Source: Acidobacteriota bacterium
GTDB lineage: Bacteria > Acidobacteriota > Terriglobia > Terriglobales > Acidobacteriaceae
Length of the DNA: 14,448 bases
Reading direction: 5' to 3'
Assembly (NCBI GenBank): GCA_021780415.1
Contig: JAJXYW010000067.1
Span: 1 to 14,448, forward strand
Position 1 is the first letter of the stretch; each line of letters starts with the position of its first letter. The notes beneath the pieces were generated by a model, which was not told the origin of the DNA, made no database searches, and was given only the letters and a program-made list of their open reading frames with translations. A program made the position numbers and the translations under genes. This document shows positions 1 to 6,836 of this stretch, in pieces.

Positions 1-219
1 CGCTGTCGCTGCCCGGCAAGCTCTTCGAAGAGGTGCTGGCCCTGCTCGATGATCCGTTCGTCGTCCATGCCCGGAGCATCGCCGGACAACCGAGTCAGAT
101 CAAGACGGGGTACGGCGAGGGCTTACGCAAGATCAGTCGACGAGTTGCTTACCACCTTTCTTGGACTCGGGCTTGCTGGGACGGTGAGTGCCCTGAGGTC
201 CATGGAGGAGCTCCTCTAG
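1..219 (+). other. Possible degraded 3' end of a chromosomal gene
   Basis: This is chromosome outside the island. Frame 3 is open from the window edge (codons from base 3) and its first 40 or so codons look coding, with GC-rich third positions; the peptide contains LPGKLFEEVLALLDDPF. From about base 120 the protein-like signal appears to move to frame 1 (VDELLTTFLGLGLLG), which ends at a TAG at 217-219, whereas frame 3 runs on to 374 with a poor-looking composition. A frameshifted or decaying gene end is one reading; a real frame-3 C-terminus ending at 374 is another. I do not recognise the family. The gene would converge on the tRNA operon. Confidence 0.3.
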
Positions 220-441
220 ATCCACGGGAGGAACATTGGCACCTCCAGGTCCGGCGTAGTCGACAAACGCCCGGGCGTCTCGCCTTTCAAGCCCATCGCG
301 CCCGCTGCCTCAGTGCACGGCTCGCCACCCGCGCGTCGGCGGGCCGGCAACCGGTGAGGTTGTTCTCCTGGTAAGAAGGGAAAAGGTCTATCGCATTCTC
401 CTTCATGGGAGAGGAAATGCGACGGCGCCGATTGGATGTCG
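220..441. other. Left chromosomal flank without a supported gene
   Basis: Apart from the frame-3 open reading to 374 and the hairpin at 391-422, I see no gene in these bases. In the chromosome before insertion they would have followed directly after the 3' end of tRNA-Arg(CCG), since the tRNA fragment at 442-494 abuts them. Confidence 0.4.
375..422 (-). terminator. Probable tRNA-operon terminator, displaced by the island
   Basis: TCGCATT (391-397) pairs perfectly with AATGCGA (416-422). TCCT/AGGA extends the stem past one bulged C, giving about 11 bp with a 9-nt loop. Read on the minus strand, the hairpin is followed by a T-rich tract (CCTTTTCCC). It lies 26 bp past the CCA end of the orphan tRNA fragment, where the terminator of the minus-strand tRNA operon would be expected before insertion. 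The U-tract is interrupted, so this is a moderate call. Confidence 0.45.
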
Positions 442-494
442 TGATGGGTGGTGCGCCCGGGGCGATTCGAACGCCCGGCCTTCAGATCCGGAGT
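442..494 (-). repeat. attL: orphan 3' fragment of tRNA-Arg(CCG), 53-bp direct repeat copy 1
   Basis: These 53 bases are identical to 13594-13646. On the minus strand they hold the tRNA-Arg(CCG) sequence from the anticodon loop through the T-arm, the acceptor 3' strand and CCA, plus 7 bases beyond. Base 441 and base 495 both differ from the right copy, so the identity ends there. No 5' half is present, so this is not a functional tRNA gene but the displaced segment left by integrase-mediated insertion. Confidence 0.93.
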
Positions 495-549
495 TTCAAG
501 GATGCAATATTTCCCTAATTGACCCGGAGTTGACTGGCTAGACCAAGTA

Positions 550-578
550 TTGACATACAAAAAAGTTATGCCTAGAAT
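550..578 (+). promoter_or_regulatory. Sigma70-type promoter of the integrase operon
   Basis: TTGACA (550-555, consensus -35) is followed after exactly 17 bases by TAGAAT (573-578, 5 of 6 matches to TATAAT). The spacer is A-rich. Transcription would start near 585, leaving a short leader before the ATG at 608. TTGAC also occurs at 519, 530 and 582 in the same short region. Confidence 0.75.
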
Positions 579-607
579 GGGTTGACCTTGAATGACGGAG
601 GGTGCCC

Positions 608-1948
608 ATGTCTGACCCTGATGGTAGCACCAATGTAGCACAGAAGAAGATGCGTTTGTCCTTTACCAAGCGCCGTCTTGAAGGTTTGAAGCCAAAAGGC
701 ACCTCTCGGTTTTATGTGTACGACACTGATACGAAGGGTCTCAGCCTCGCAATCCACCCAAGTGGCCAGAAGGTCTTCTTTCTCTACAGGAGGATCGACA
801 GGCGCCCTGAGCGCATTTTGATCGGGCCGTTCCCGGACCTGTCGATTGAACAGGCTCGCGGCATCACAGCGGGCTACAACTCCGAGATAGCGCTCGGCAA
901 GAACCCCGCGAGGACGCAGGCAGCCATCCGGAGCAACCAAACGCTTCAGGAGCTGTTCGACCGGTACCTCGAGGAGCATGCCAAACCGTACAAGAGGGTT
1001 TCCAGCGTTGCGGCCGACGAGTGGCTCTTCGGCGCCTATCTGGCAACTTGGAAGCACCGCCAGCTTTTCACGATCCGCCGAAGGGACGTTCAGACGCTGC
1101 ACGCCAGGATCGGAAGGGAGCACGGCCACTACGCCGCAAACCACATGCTCTCCTTGCTCCGCCACATGTTCAACAAGGCAGCGGAGTGGGGATGGGAGGG
1201 CGACAACCCCTGCCGGGGCGTAAAGAAGTTCGACGTTCTCACCCGTGAGCGCTTCCTCGGCGCGGATGAGCTGCCCCGCTTCTTCACCGCGCTCACAGCG
1301 CAGCAGAATCGGACCTTCCGTGACTTCGTCCTCATGTGTCTCCTAACAGGAGCCCGCAGGGCGAACGTACAGGGCATGCGATGGGAGGACATCAACTTCG
1401 AGGGGCGAACGTGGACGATCCCCGCCGCAGTGGCGAAGGGCCGCAAGCAACAGCGAGTTGCTCTGGTCCCTGTTGCCGTCGATATCCTGCGCCAGCGGAA
1501 GGCAGACCTTACCGCTCTGGCCCAGAGAGTGGACGCCGCCAGCGTCGCACCTGCCACACAGAGGCAGGCTCGACGGCTCGAACTCGACCGCACCGTTGCA
1601 AGGAACGGGACCGAGTGGGTCTTCCCCACTACTGGGGCGAGCGGCCACTACATTGAACCGAAGAGGGCCTGGGCGACGCTCCTGAAGACCGCCGAGATCA
1701 AGGACCTTCATGTTCACGACCTCCGGCGGACGCTGGGAAGCTGGCAGGCCGCACTGGGCGCGAACCTGGCGGTCATCAAGGAGACGCTGGGGCACCGCGA
1801 CATCAGCACGACGATGATCTACGCGCACCTGAACCTTGACCCCATCCGGCAGGCCATGGAGCAAGCCACGGCCGCGATCCTTACAGCGGGCGGGTTGGCC
1901 ACCAGTGGTGAGGTTGTGGCGTTCCCCACGGGAGGCCAACGTGGCTAA
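608..1948 (+). CDS. Tyrosine recombinase/integrase (P4-type)
   Basis: This 446-residue protein catalyses site-specific integration and excision of the island at the tRNA-Arg(CCG) gene. Its N-terminus looks like the arm-binding DUF4102 region of P4-type integrases (GLSLAIHPSGQKVFFLYRR...), followed by a SAM-like core-binding domain and the catalytic domain. The catalytic set is complete, numbered from the ATG at 608: Arg250 (TGARR), Lys in AKGRK near 277-280, His370-x-x-Arg373 (HDLRR), His396 (LGHRD) and nucleophile Tyr405 (TTMIYAH). ATG 608 is chosen because GGAGG at 597-601 sits 6 nt upstream; the GTG at 602 touches that site and cannot use it. The near-consensus promoter at 550-578 drives the gene, and the left pair of putative arm sites lies inside codons 6-12. 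Confidence 0.96.
   Translation: MSDPDGSTNVAQKKMRLSFTKRRLEGLKPKGTSRFYVYDTDTKGLSLAIHPSGQKVFFLYRRIDRRPERILIGPFPDLSIEQARGITAGYNSEIALGKNPARTQAAIRSNQTLQELFDRYLEEHAKPYKRVSSVAADEWLFGAYLATWKHRQLFTIRRRDVQTLHARIGREHGHYAANHMLSLLRHMFNKAAEWGWEGDNPCRGVKKFDVLTRERFLGADELPRFFTALTAQQNRTFRDFVLMCLLTGARRANVQGMRWEDINFEGRTWTIPAAVAKGRKQQRVALVPVAVDILRQRKADLTALAQRVDAASVAPATQRQARRLELDRTVARNGTEWVFPTTGASGHYIEPKRAWATLLKTAEIKDLHVHDLRRTLGSWQAALGANLAVIKETLGHRDISTTMIYAHLNLDPIRQAMEQATAAILTAGGLATSGEVVAFPTGGQRG
624..641 (+). promoter_or_regulatory. Putative integrase arm-type sites, left pair (GTAGCAC x2)
   Basis: GTAGCAC occurs at 624-630 and 635-641, the starts 11 bp apart (one helical turn) and in the same orientation. The right end has the same heptamer pair, also 11 bp apart. 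The pair lies about 130 bp inside attL and within the first codons of int, so binding could also repress int. Confidence 0.55.
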
Positions 1949-2645
1949 GGCGAAGGGCTTCACCAAGCGCTATGGACCGCTGAACCCCGCACCGGCTTCA
2001 GAGGTCGTTCTTGATGAACGGGGACAGCCGCATATCGCTCTGACTACGACCCTGATGAAGTCCCTCGCTCAACTCCTGGAGGACATCCGGGGCGCCGCAC
2101 GAGCTGAGCTGAACAAGGCCGGAATTGGGAGTTCGAAGGGCTACAACAACGAAACGATGTTGAACATCATGAACGCCTGCGGAGAGTCGGTCGAGGAGCG
2201 GCATCGCCGGCTCGCGTCTCTGCCAGCCAACGCCGCCTTTGCGTTTGGGCTTGATGCCTCGCTCGACATCCTAGACTGGAAGCTCGAATCCGGAGACGCA
2301 GAGGCCAGCGCGCGGGCGGCATTGTTCGTCGGCCTACTGGCCGGACGACTCCATGCGCTTCCGTGGGAGCCGCTGGCGATGGCTGAGCTCTTCCACCGCC
2401 AATGGGTCAGGAAACCTCTAAGCGAACGGCAGAAGCTAGGCGCGCGGAAGGGCCAGAAGAAGCGCTGGAGGGATTACAACGAGACAACCGTCGCCCACTG
2501 GAAGGAACAGGCTGAGACCATCTGGAGCCGAGACGCACGGCTATCGATCAGCGCTGTGGCACGCGCGATCTCCGAGACCGCTGGCGGGAACGTCGACACC
2601 ATTCGCCGCCGAATTCGAAACCTTCGACCAACCTCTGAGCAATAA
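1941..2645 (+). CDS. Integrase-coupled hypothetical protein with C-terminal HTH-like segment
   Basis: The 234-residue product has no family I can name. The start is GTG 1941, overlapping the int stop by 8 bp, with GGAGG (1931-1935) 5 nt upstream, so translation is probably coupled to int. Residues 70-145 are helical and Ala/Leu-rich. Residues 158-175 are basic (LSERQKLGARKGQKKRW). Residues 200-228 (LSISAVARAI, then VDTIRRRIRNL) read like a helix-turn-helix with a recognition helix. Proteins of this shape, with a basic stretch and terminal HTH, often follow phage-type integrases, so a DNA-binding accessory role in recombination or regulation is plausible but inferred. An upstream open reading from 1836 lies inside int and is not used. 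Confidence 0.75.
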   Translation: MAKAKGFTKRYGPLNPAPASEVVLDERGQPHIALTTTLMKSLAQLLEDIRGAARAELNKAGIGSSKGYNNETMLNIMNACGESVEERHRRLASLPANAAFAFGLDASLDILDWKLESGDAEASARAALFVGLLAGRLHALPWEPLAMAELFHRQWVRKPLSERQKLGARKGQKKRWRDYNETTVAHWKEQAETIWSRDARLSISAVARAISETAGGNVDTIRRRIRNLRPTSEQ

Positions 2646-2691
2646 GTCACCCAACATAGCGTCCACGTAACACATTGTTTTACATTGCTTT

Positions 2692-2710
2692 CAGTGGACA
2701 CCATCCACTG
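2692..2710. promoter_or_regulatory. Inverted repeat upstream of the excisionase-like gene, candidate operator
   Basis: CAGTGGA (2692-2698) and TCCACTG (2704-2710) form a perfect 7-bp dyad around 5 bases. Its right edge supplies the first G of the GGAGG ribosome binding site at 2710-2714, so protein binding or an RNA hairpin could affect expression of the next gene. Just upstream, ACATTGTTT (2672-2680) and ACATTGCTT (2682-2690) form a near-perfect tandem repeat 10 bp apart. Confidence 0.5.
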
Positions 2711-2720
2711 GAGGCTCTCT

Positions 2721-2945
2721 GTGATTGATCAGATTCTTCCCAAGCTACTGACCGAAGGAGAGGCGGCGGCGTGTCTCGGCGTGGAGCCTGCGACGCTGGC
2801 GACTTGGCGCTGCAAGAAGCGCTACGACTTGCCCTACGTGAAGGTCGGCCGGCTGGTCAGGTACCTCGAGACAGACATCGCGGCGTTTGTCGCCAAGCGC
2901 ACCCAGGCCGGGGGTGGCCTCGAATGCGATGGCGACCTCCAGTAG
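2721..2945 (+). CDS. Excisionase/AlpA-like small HTH DNA-binding protein
   Basis: This 74-residue protein has a MerR-like winged helix-turn-helix (HTH_17/excisionase type). LTEGEAAACLGVEPATLATWR (10-30) is the HTH; LPYVKVGRLVRYLETDIAAFV (37-57) is the wing and following helix that define the family. Members act as recombination directionality factors, pushing the integrase towards excision, or as AlpA-type activators of int and replication genes. Start GTG 2721 is chosen from GGAGG at 2710-2714 with a 6-nt gap; the longer TTG reading from 2685 would begin upstream of that site and inside the dyad region. It heads a tight gene run with the primase, whose start is 10 nt downstream. Whether it is Xis or a transcription regulator cannot be decided from sequence. 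Confidence 0.85.
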   Translation: MIDQILPKLLTEGEAAACLGVEPATLATWRCKKRYDLPYVKVGRLVRYLETDIAAFVAKRTQAGGGLECDGDLQ

Positions 2946-2955
2946 GGGCCAGGTC

Positions 2956-3873
2956 ATGAATGCAGACTCGGTGGAGACGACGCAAATGACCCGACCTCTG
3001 AACAAGCCGCCCGGCTTGGACACCTCCGTGCCGTTGGAGGCCGCCCTCTCCTACGCTGCACGCGGATGGCCTGTGCTTCCGGTCCACAGCGCCTCTGGCG
3101 GCCGGTGCTCCTGCGGGCAAGACGGGTGCGGCAGCGCCGGCAAGCATCCGCGCCTGGCCAACGGGCTGAACGGGGCCACCACACGGCCTGACCTGCTCGA
3201 ATCGTGGTGGCGGAGGTGGCCTGCCGCCTCCGTTGGGATCAGGACGGGCGCGGTGTCCGGCCTCGTCGTGATCGACATCGACCCGCGCCACGGTGGAGAC
3301 GAGACCCTGCTGGAGCTGGAAAGGACCTGGGGGGCGCTCCCGCGCACGCCTGAGGTCAATACCGGGGGGGGCGGCCGGCACATCTACCTGCGTCACCCAG
3401 GCCAGCAGGTGCCCAGTCGTGCCCACGCGCTTGGAGCCGGCGTGGATATCAAGGCCGACGGTGGCTACGTCTTGGCACCGCCCTCGGTCCACGCCTCTGG
3501 CGAGTGCTACGCCTGGGATGTGGAACGGCACCCGGATGATCTCGGCCTAGCGGAAATGCCCGCGTGGACGCTCTCCAGCCTATCGGCACGCCGCCGGCGG
3601 ACACCGGAAGACTGGGGAAAGCTTGCCGGCGATTTCGTCCCACGGGGTCACCGGGCCGATTCCCTTCTGAGTATGGCTGGCCTGGTGTACCAGGCCGTCC
3701 GAGGGTCGTTTACTTTCAAGGTCGCCTCTGGGCTGCTGTGGGCATGGGCTCAGGTCAACCTTGAACAACCAATCGAGGACAAACAGATCAAGGAAATCCT
3801 GGTCGCTGTGCTCCGCAAGGAGATGGCCAGCAGGGGTGGAGGGAGGGTGTGGAATGAGCAGCCTGCCAACTGA
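2956..3873 (+). CDS. Prim-Pol primase-polymerase (AEP superfamily)
   Basis: The 305-residue product is a bifunctional DNA primase/polymerase of the archaeo-eukaryotic primase superfamily, used by plasmids, phages and islands to start their own replication. Family signs: a Cys-rich knob followed by GKHPR (C51, C53, C58, K63), WPxASVGIRTG (88-98), the metal-binding VVIDIDP (D107, D109), GGGGRHIYLRH (137-147) and the signature GVDIKADGGYVLAPPSVHASG, 162-182. The tail (GHRADSLLSMAGLVYQAVRG, then a helical stretch) resembles the PriCT helical domain. ATG 2956 is selected because AGGGG at 2944-2948 precedes it by 7 nt; an ATG at 2929 and a TTG at 2887 lie inside the previous gene. Its end overlaps the next gene by 20 bp. 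Confidence 0.9.
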   Translation: MNADSVETTQMTRPLNKPPGLDTSVPLEAALSYAARGWPVLPVHSASGGRCSCGQDGCGSAGKHPRLANGLNGATTRPDLLESWWRRWPAASVGIRTGAVSGLVVIDIDPRHGGDETLLELERTWGALPRTPEVNTGGGGRHIYLRHPGQQVPSRAHALGAGVDIKADGGYVLAPPSVHASGECYAWDVERHPDDLGLAEMPAWTLSSLSARRRRTPEDWGKLAGDFVPRGHRADSLLSMAGLVYQAVRGSFTFKVASGLLWAWAQVNLEQPIEDKQIKEILVAVLRKEMASRGGGRVWNEQPAN

Positions 3874-5374
3874 ACTGTACGAGGCGTCGTGTGAGGCAGA
3901 CACCAAACCCGAGGGCACCGATCAACCCTGGCCCGAATCACAGCCGCTGCACCGGGGACTCCCTGCGGCCGACGATTTTCCCGTCGACGCGCTTGGCGGG
4001 GTTCTAGGAGGCGCCGAGAGTGTCCTTGAGAGGATCATCCAGGCCCCCGCGGCCACGACCGCTCATTCCCTGCTAGCCGCCGCTGCGCTCGCAACGCAGG
4101 CGCATGCTGACGTGGAGATCGATGGTCGGTGCATTCCATTGTCGCTCTTCCTGGTGTCGATCCTGGAGAGCGGAGGGAGAAAGAGCGCAACCGACCGAGT
4201 CGCCCTCGCTCCCCACTACGCCTTCGAGGAGACCCTTGCAAGGCGCTTCCGAGAGGAGTACCCCGCTTACGAGGCGAAACTGGCCGCTTGGGAGAAGACA
4301 CGCGATCAGGAAGTTCGTCGGAGCACCGGGCGAGAAGCGAAGGAAGGCGCCCTGCTCGCGCTTGGACCACGACCGCCGGAACCGCGGCAACCACAATTGC
4401 TCACCGAGGAGCCTACCTACGAGGGCATCGTGAAATATCTCGCTGTCGGGCGACCGTCGTTTGGAATCTTCTCGGACGAGGGCGGGCGCTTCCTCGGTGG
4501 CCACGCGATGAACGAGGAGAACCGCCTGAAGACCCTCAGCGGGTTGTCTGGCCTTTGGGACGGCAAGCGCGTGACGCGCACACGAGCTGGAGATGGCAGC
4601 GTGGTGCTTCTCGGGCGACGGGTGTCGCTTCATGTAATGGTTCAGCCCGTCGTGGCCCCAACACTCTTGGGCGACCCGCTGGCGCGCGAGCAAGGGTTTC
4701 TGGCTCGGTGTCTTGTCTCGTGGCCAGAGTCAACGCTTGGCGCCCAGTCGTACGTGGCGGAGGACCCAGCTGCATCGCCCCAGTACACGGCCTATCACCA
4801 ACGCATGCTGGAACTCCTCAACCGGCCACTGCCAACAAGTGAACAGGACCTGCGCGAGCTTCACCCACGGTCACTTCGGCTGTCACCGCCCGCCAAGGAG
4901 GTATGGACAAAGTTCCATGATTGGGTGCAGAAGAACCTGCGCTCCGACGGCGCGTTCAGACCGGTCACGGCCCTCGCCGCAAAAGCAGCCGAGCATGTTC
5001 TTCGGCTCGCCGGAGTGGTCGCCCTTGTCGAGCAACCTGACGCAGGCGAGCTTGAGCTAGCTCACGTTCAGGCGGGGATCGTCTTGGCAAGGTTCTACCT
5101 GGGGGAAGCGCTCCGGCTCAATGGGCTGGCGAGTACGGACGGCCGCCTCCGTGATGCCTCCAAGCTGCTCACCTGGCTGCGCGGCCGCGGGCGCCTGGTC
5201 TCCCTCCCCGACGTCTACCAATACGGCCCCTCGTTCGTCCGCGACAAGGCATCCGCTCGGAGGCTCATGGGGGTGCTGGAGGAGCACGGCTGGGCGCGGG
5301 GGGTGCCAGGCGGCGCGTTCATCGCTGGCGTTCGGCGCCGGGACGTGTGGGAGGTGCGACATGAAATTGCCTGA
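3854..5374 (+). CDS. DUF3987 family protein, probable replication NTPase-like partner of Prim-Pol
   Basis: This 506-residue protein belongs to the DUF3987 group, commonly encoded next to Prim-Pol genes in mobile elements; its biochemical role is not established. FPVDALGGVLGGAESVLERIIQAP opens the domain (42-65). A P-loop-like ESGGRKSA lies at 105-112, and FGIFSDEGGRFL (203-214) is in the position of an acidic Walker-B-like strand. AAKAAEHVLRLAGVVALVEQ (375-394) is the typical C-terminal helix. Residues 432-500 look like a small winged-helix tail. The start is ATG 3854, after GGAGG repeats at 3838-3846 with a 7-nt gap. It overlaps the primase gene by 20 bp and the next gene by 14 bp, which argues for a coupled replication operon. 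Helicase activity is an inference only. Confidence 0.82.
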   Translation: MSSLPTELYEASCEADTKPEGTDQPWPESQPLHRGLPAADDFPVDALGGVLGGAESVLERIIQAPAATTAHSLLAAAALATQAHADVEIDGRCIPLSLFLVSILESGGRKSATDRVALAPHYAFEETLARRFREEYPAYEAKLAAWEKTRDQEVRRSTGREAKEGALLALGPRPPEPRQPQLLTEEPTYEGIVKYLAVGRPSFGIFSDEGGRFLGGHAMNEENRLKTLSGLSGLWDGKRVTRTRAGDGSVVLLGRRVSLHVMVQPVVAPTLLGDPLAREQGFLARCLVSWPESTLGAQSYVAEDPAASPQYTAYHQRMLELLNRPLPTSEQDLRELHPRSLRLSPPAKEVWTKFHDWVQKNLRSDGAFRPVTALAAKAAEHVLRLAGVVALVEQPDAGELELAHVQAGIVLARFYLGEALRLNGLASTDGRLRDASKLLTWLRGRGRLVSLPDVYQYGPSFVRDKASARRLMGVLEEHGWARGVPGGAFIAGVRRRDVWEVRHEIA

Positions 5375-5738
5375 CCTCGACTTTGAGTTGGTCACGGTCG
5401 CTAAACCCGCTAGGGCTGCTACGGTCATCGGCGCGGTCAGCAGCTTTAGCGGTCCTAGCAGGGGTCAGGCTCCCGCTGGCAGCGGGCCTACCACCGCTGA
5501 ACCGGCACCGCAACAGCCCACGCTCCTCACGCGGGCTGGTGACTGTGCTGCCGCGATCCACGAGCACCTGGAGACCTGCCCAGTCTGCGACCGGCAGTGG
5601 TTCGTCTCCGATCACGCGGCCCCCTTCTGCCTCATCGGCCGCAGGCTCTGGCGCGCCTACCGGGAGGCAAGGCTTGCGGCTATCTGGTTGCCCACGGTCG
5701 GCCATGCCAACGCGATCAAATACCCTAGGCAAGAATGA
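5361..5738 (+). CDS. Small hypothetical protein with H-x3-C-x2-C zinc-binding-like motif
   Basis: The product has 125 residues. The N-terminal half is Pro/Ala/Ser-rich and probably disordered (about 18-52). The C-terminal half contains HLETCPVC, an H-x3-C-x2-C cluster, then FC 13 or so residues later and a basic helix (GRRLWRAYREARL). The cluster looks like a zinc site. The same spacing occurs in anti-sigma zinc fingers, but no sigma factor is nearby, so that role is not supported. Start ATG 5361 follows GGAGG (5350-5354) by 6 nt and overlaps the DUF3987 gene by 14 bp, making it the last member of the replication operon. Its function is unknown. Confidence 0.72.
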   Translation: MKLPDLDFELVTVAKPARAATVIGAVSSFSGPSRGQAPAGSGPTTAEPAPQQPTLLTRAGDCAAAIHEHLETCPVCDRQWFVSDHAAPFCLIGRRLWRAYREARLAAIWLPTVGHANAIKYPRQE

Positions 5739-5859
5739 AGACAGAGGACACTGGGGCTCGGTCCCGCCAAACGGCCTGGTACAAATGTCGTGCCCCTATG
5801 CCAAAGCCTCGAACGGCGCTATAGTGCTTGTCGCAATTCATGGATGGAAGGAGGCGCCG
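5739..5859 (+). promoter_or_regulatory. Spacer before the cargo cassette; possible promoter
   Basis: These 121 bases separate the overlapping replication genes from the cargo genes, the first real gap in the + strand run. TATAGT at 5820-5825 could be a -10 element, but no convincing -35 lies at the right distance. AAGGAGG (5848-5854), a perfect anti-16S match, sits 5 nt before GTG 5860. A separate promoter for the cargo is likely but not shown. Confidence 0.3.
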
Positions 5860-6765
5860 GTGACTGTCTGCGTGGCGGCACTTTGCGCTGGAGGCGACGC
5901 TGTGATCGGGGTGGCCGACCGGATGCTCACGGCGGCCGATATCATCACGTTTGAACCACAACGGTCGAAGATCTGGAGCCTTACTACGTCGATCATGGTC
6001 ATGATCGCTGGAGACACCGCCCTACAGATGGAGATCTTGCTCGCGGTAACTTCTGACGTGAATGCCCGAATACAGACCAGCCCTAAGGACTGGTGGCTGC
6101 TCCGTGACGTTGCTGACTTGTACGTGAAACACTACAACCGGATTCGGTCGGTGCGGGCCGAGTCGCAAGTCTTGCTACCCCTTGGTCTGGACATGGCTTC
6201 CTGGGTTGGTCGCCAGCGGGAACTTGTGCCGTCAATCGCTGAGCAGATCGCTCAACGACTAGCGACCTTTGAGCTTCCCACCAGCGACGCTCTCATCGTT
6301 GGGAGCGACCCACTGGGGGTTCATATCTACGCTGTGCGGCGAGGTGTCGTCACGTGTGAGGACGGCTTTGATTTCGCCGCCATTGGCATAGGCGCATGGC
6401 ATGCCAGCTCTCAGCTCATGTTTGCCGGACATACCAGGATCAATGCGCTTGCTTCAACCCTCTATCTGGCCTACACGGCTAAGAGACGCGCTGAGGTAGC
6501 GCCCGGTGTTGGTCCCGCGACGGATATGTTCATGGTTCGCAAGTCGCTCGGCTCGTACCTTCCGGTCGCTCAATCGGTCGTTGACGAGTTAGACAAGCGA
6601 TATAGACGCAGCGAAGTCCAGATGAAGCGGGCCATGAAGAGAGCAGAAACGCTGTTCGAGAGTTACCTGCTCGGCCTCTTGAAGGCGCGACCGGATGACG
6701 AGCAACGGCTGTCTCGACCGGGCGACGCCAAAGCTGACACCCAGGATGGTTCCGCCTCTTCGTAG
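5860..6765 (+). CDS. Proteasome/HslV-like Ntn-hydrolase
   Basis: The 301-residue protein has the proteasome beta-subunit-type N-terminal nucleophile pattern. The second residue is Thr (MTVCVAAL), exposed once Met is removed; VADR places Asp20 and EPQRSKI places Lys37, matching the Thr1/Asp17/Lys33 triad of HslV and beta subunits. MIAGDTALQMEIL (48-60) follows as the glycine-containing strand and helix. DALIVGSDPLGVHIYAV (143-159) and FAAIGIGAWHASSQLM (172-187) resemble later Ntn strands. A charged tail (about 245-301) is extra. Such proteins are self-compartmenting peptidases in known cases; activity here is inferred. GTG 5860 is the start because a perfect AAGGAGG precedes it and it puts Thr at position 2; the frame's upstream extension into the previous gene is not used. 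It is the first gene of the three-gene cargo. Confidence 0.82.
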   Translation: MTVCVAALCAGGDAVIGVADRMLTAADIITFEPQRSKIWSLTTSIMVMIAGDTALQMEILLAVTSDVNARIQTSPKDWWLLRDVADLYVKHYNRIRSVRAESQVLLPLGLDMASWVGRQRELVPSIAEQIAQRLATFELPTSDALIVGSDPLGVHIYAVRRGVVTCEDGFDFAAIGIGAWHASSQLMFAGHTRINALASTLYLAYTAKRRAEVAPGVGPATDMFMVRKSLGSYLPVAQSVVDELDKRYRRSEVQMKRAMKRAETLFESYLLGLLKARPDDEQRLSRPGDAKADTQDGSASS

Positions 6766-6798
6766 CCAAGTGCTCCAAATCCGTACCTGCAGTCTGCC

Positions 6799-6817
6799 AG
6801 CCAGTAGTAGACTGGCT
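6799..6817. promoter_or_regulatory. Dyad AGCCAGT-N5-ACTGGCT in cargo spacer 1
   Basis: AGCCAGT (6799-6805) and ACTGGCT (6811-6817) form a perfect 7-bp inverted repeat around AGTAG. It lies in the 71-nt gap between the Ntn-hydrolase and MltR-like genes, ending 19 nt before the ATG. A related dyad is present in the next gap. It could be an operator or an RNA processing or attenuation hairpin; there is no T-run, so it is not a typical terminator. Confidence 0.45.
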
Positions 6818-6836
6818 CGACGGATCGGAGTGGCAA

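Noticed and set aside
442..494. A second tRNA gene at the left end
   Set aside because: Only the 3' part from the anticodon loop is present; no D-arm or 5' acceptor strand.
519..586. Four TTGAC copies (519, 530, 550, 582) as integrase arm sites
   Set aside because: Only 5 bases, unequal spacing, and one is the -35 element; the GTAGCAC pairs are a better candidate.
602..607. GTG at 602 as the integrase start
   Set aside because: It directly touches the GGAGG at 597-601, leaving no spacing; ATG 608 has the ideal 6-nt gap.
5361..5738. Anti-sigma factor from the H-x3-C-x2-C motif
   Set aside because: No sigma factor gene or membrane segment is present; the motif alone only suggests zinc binding.
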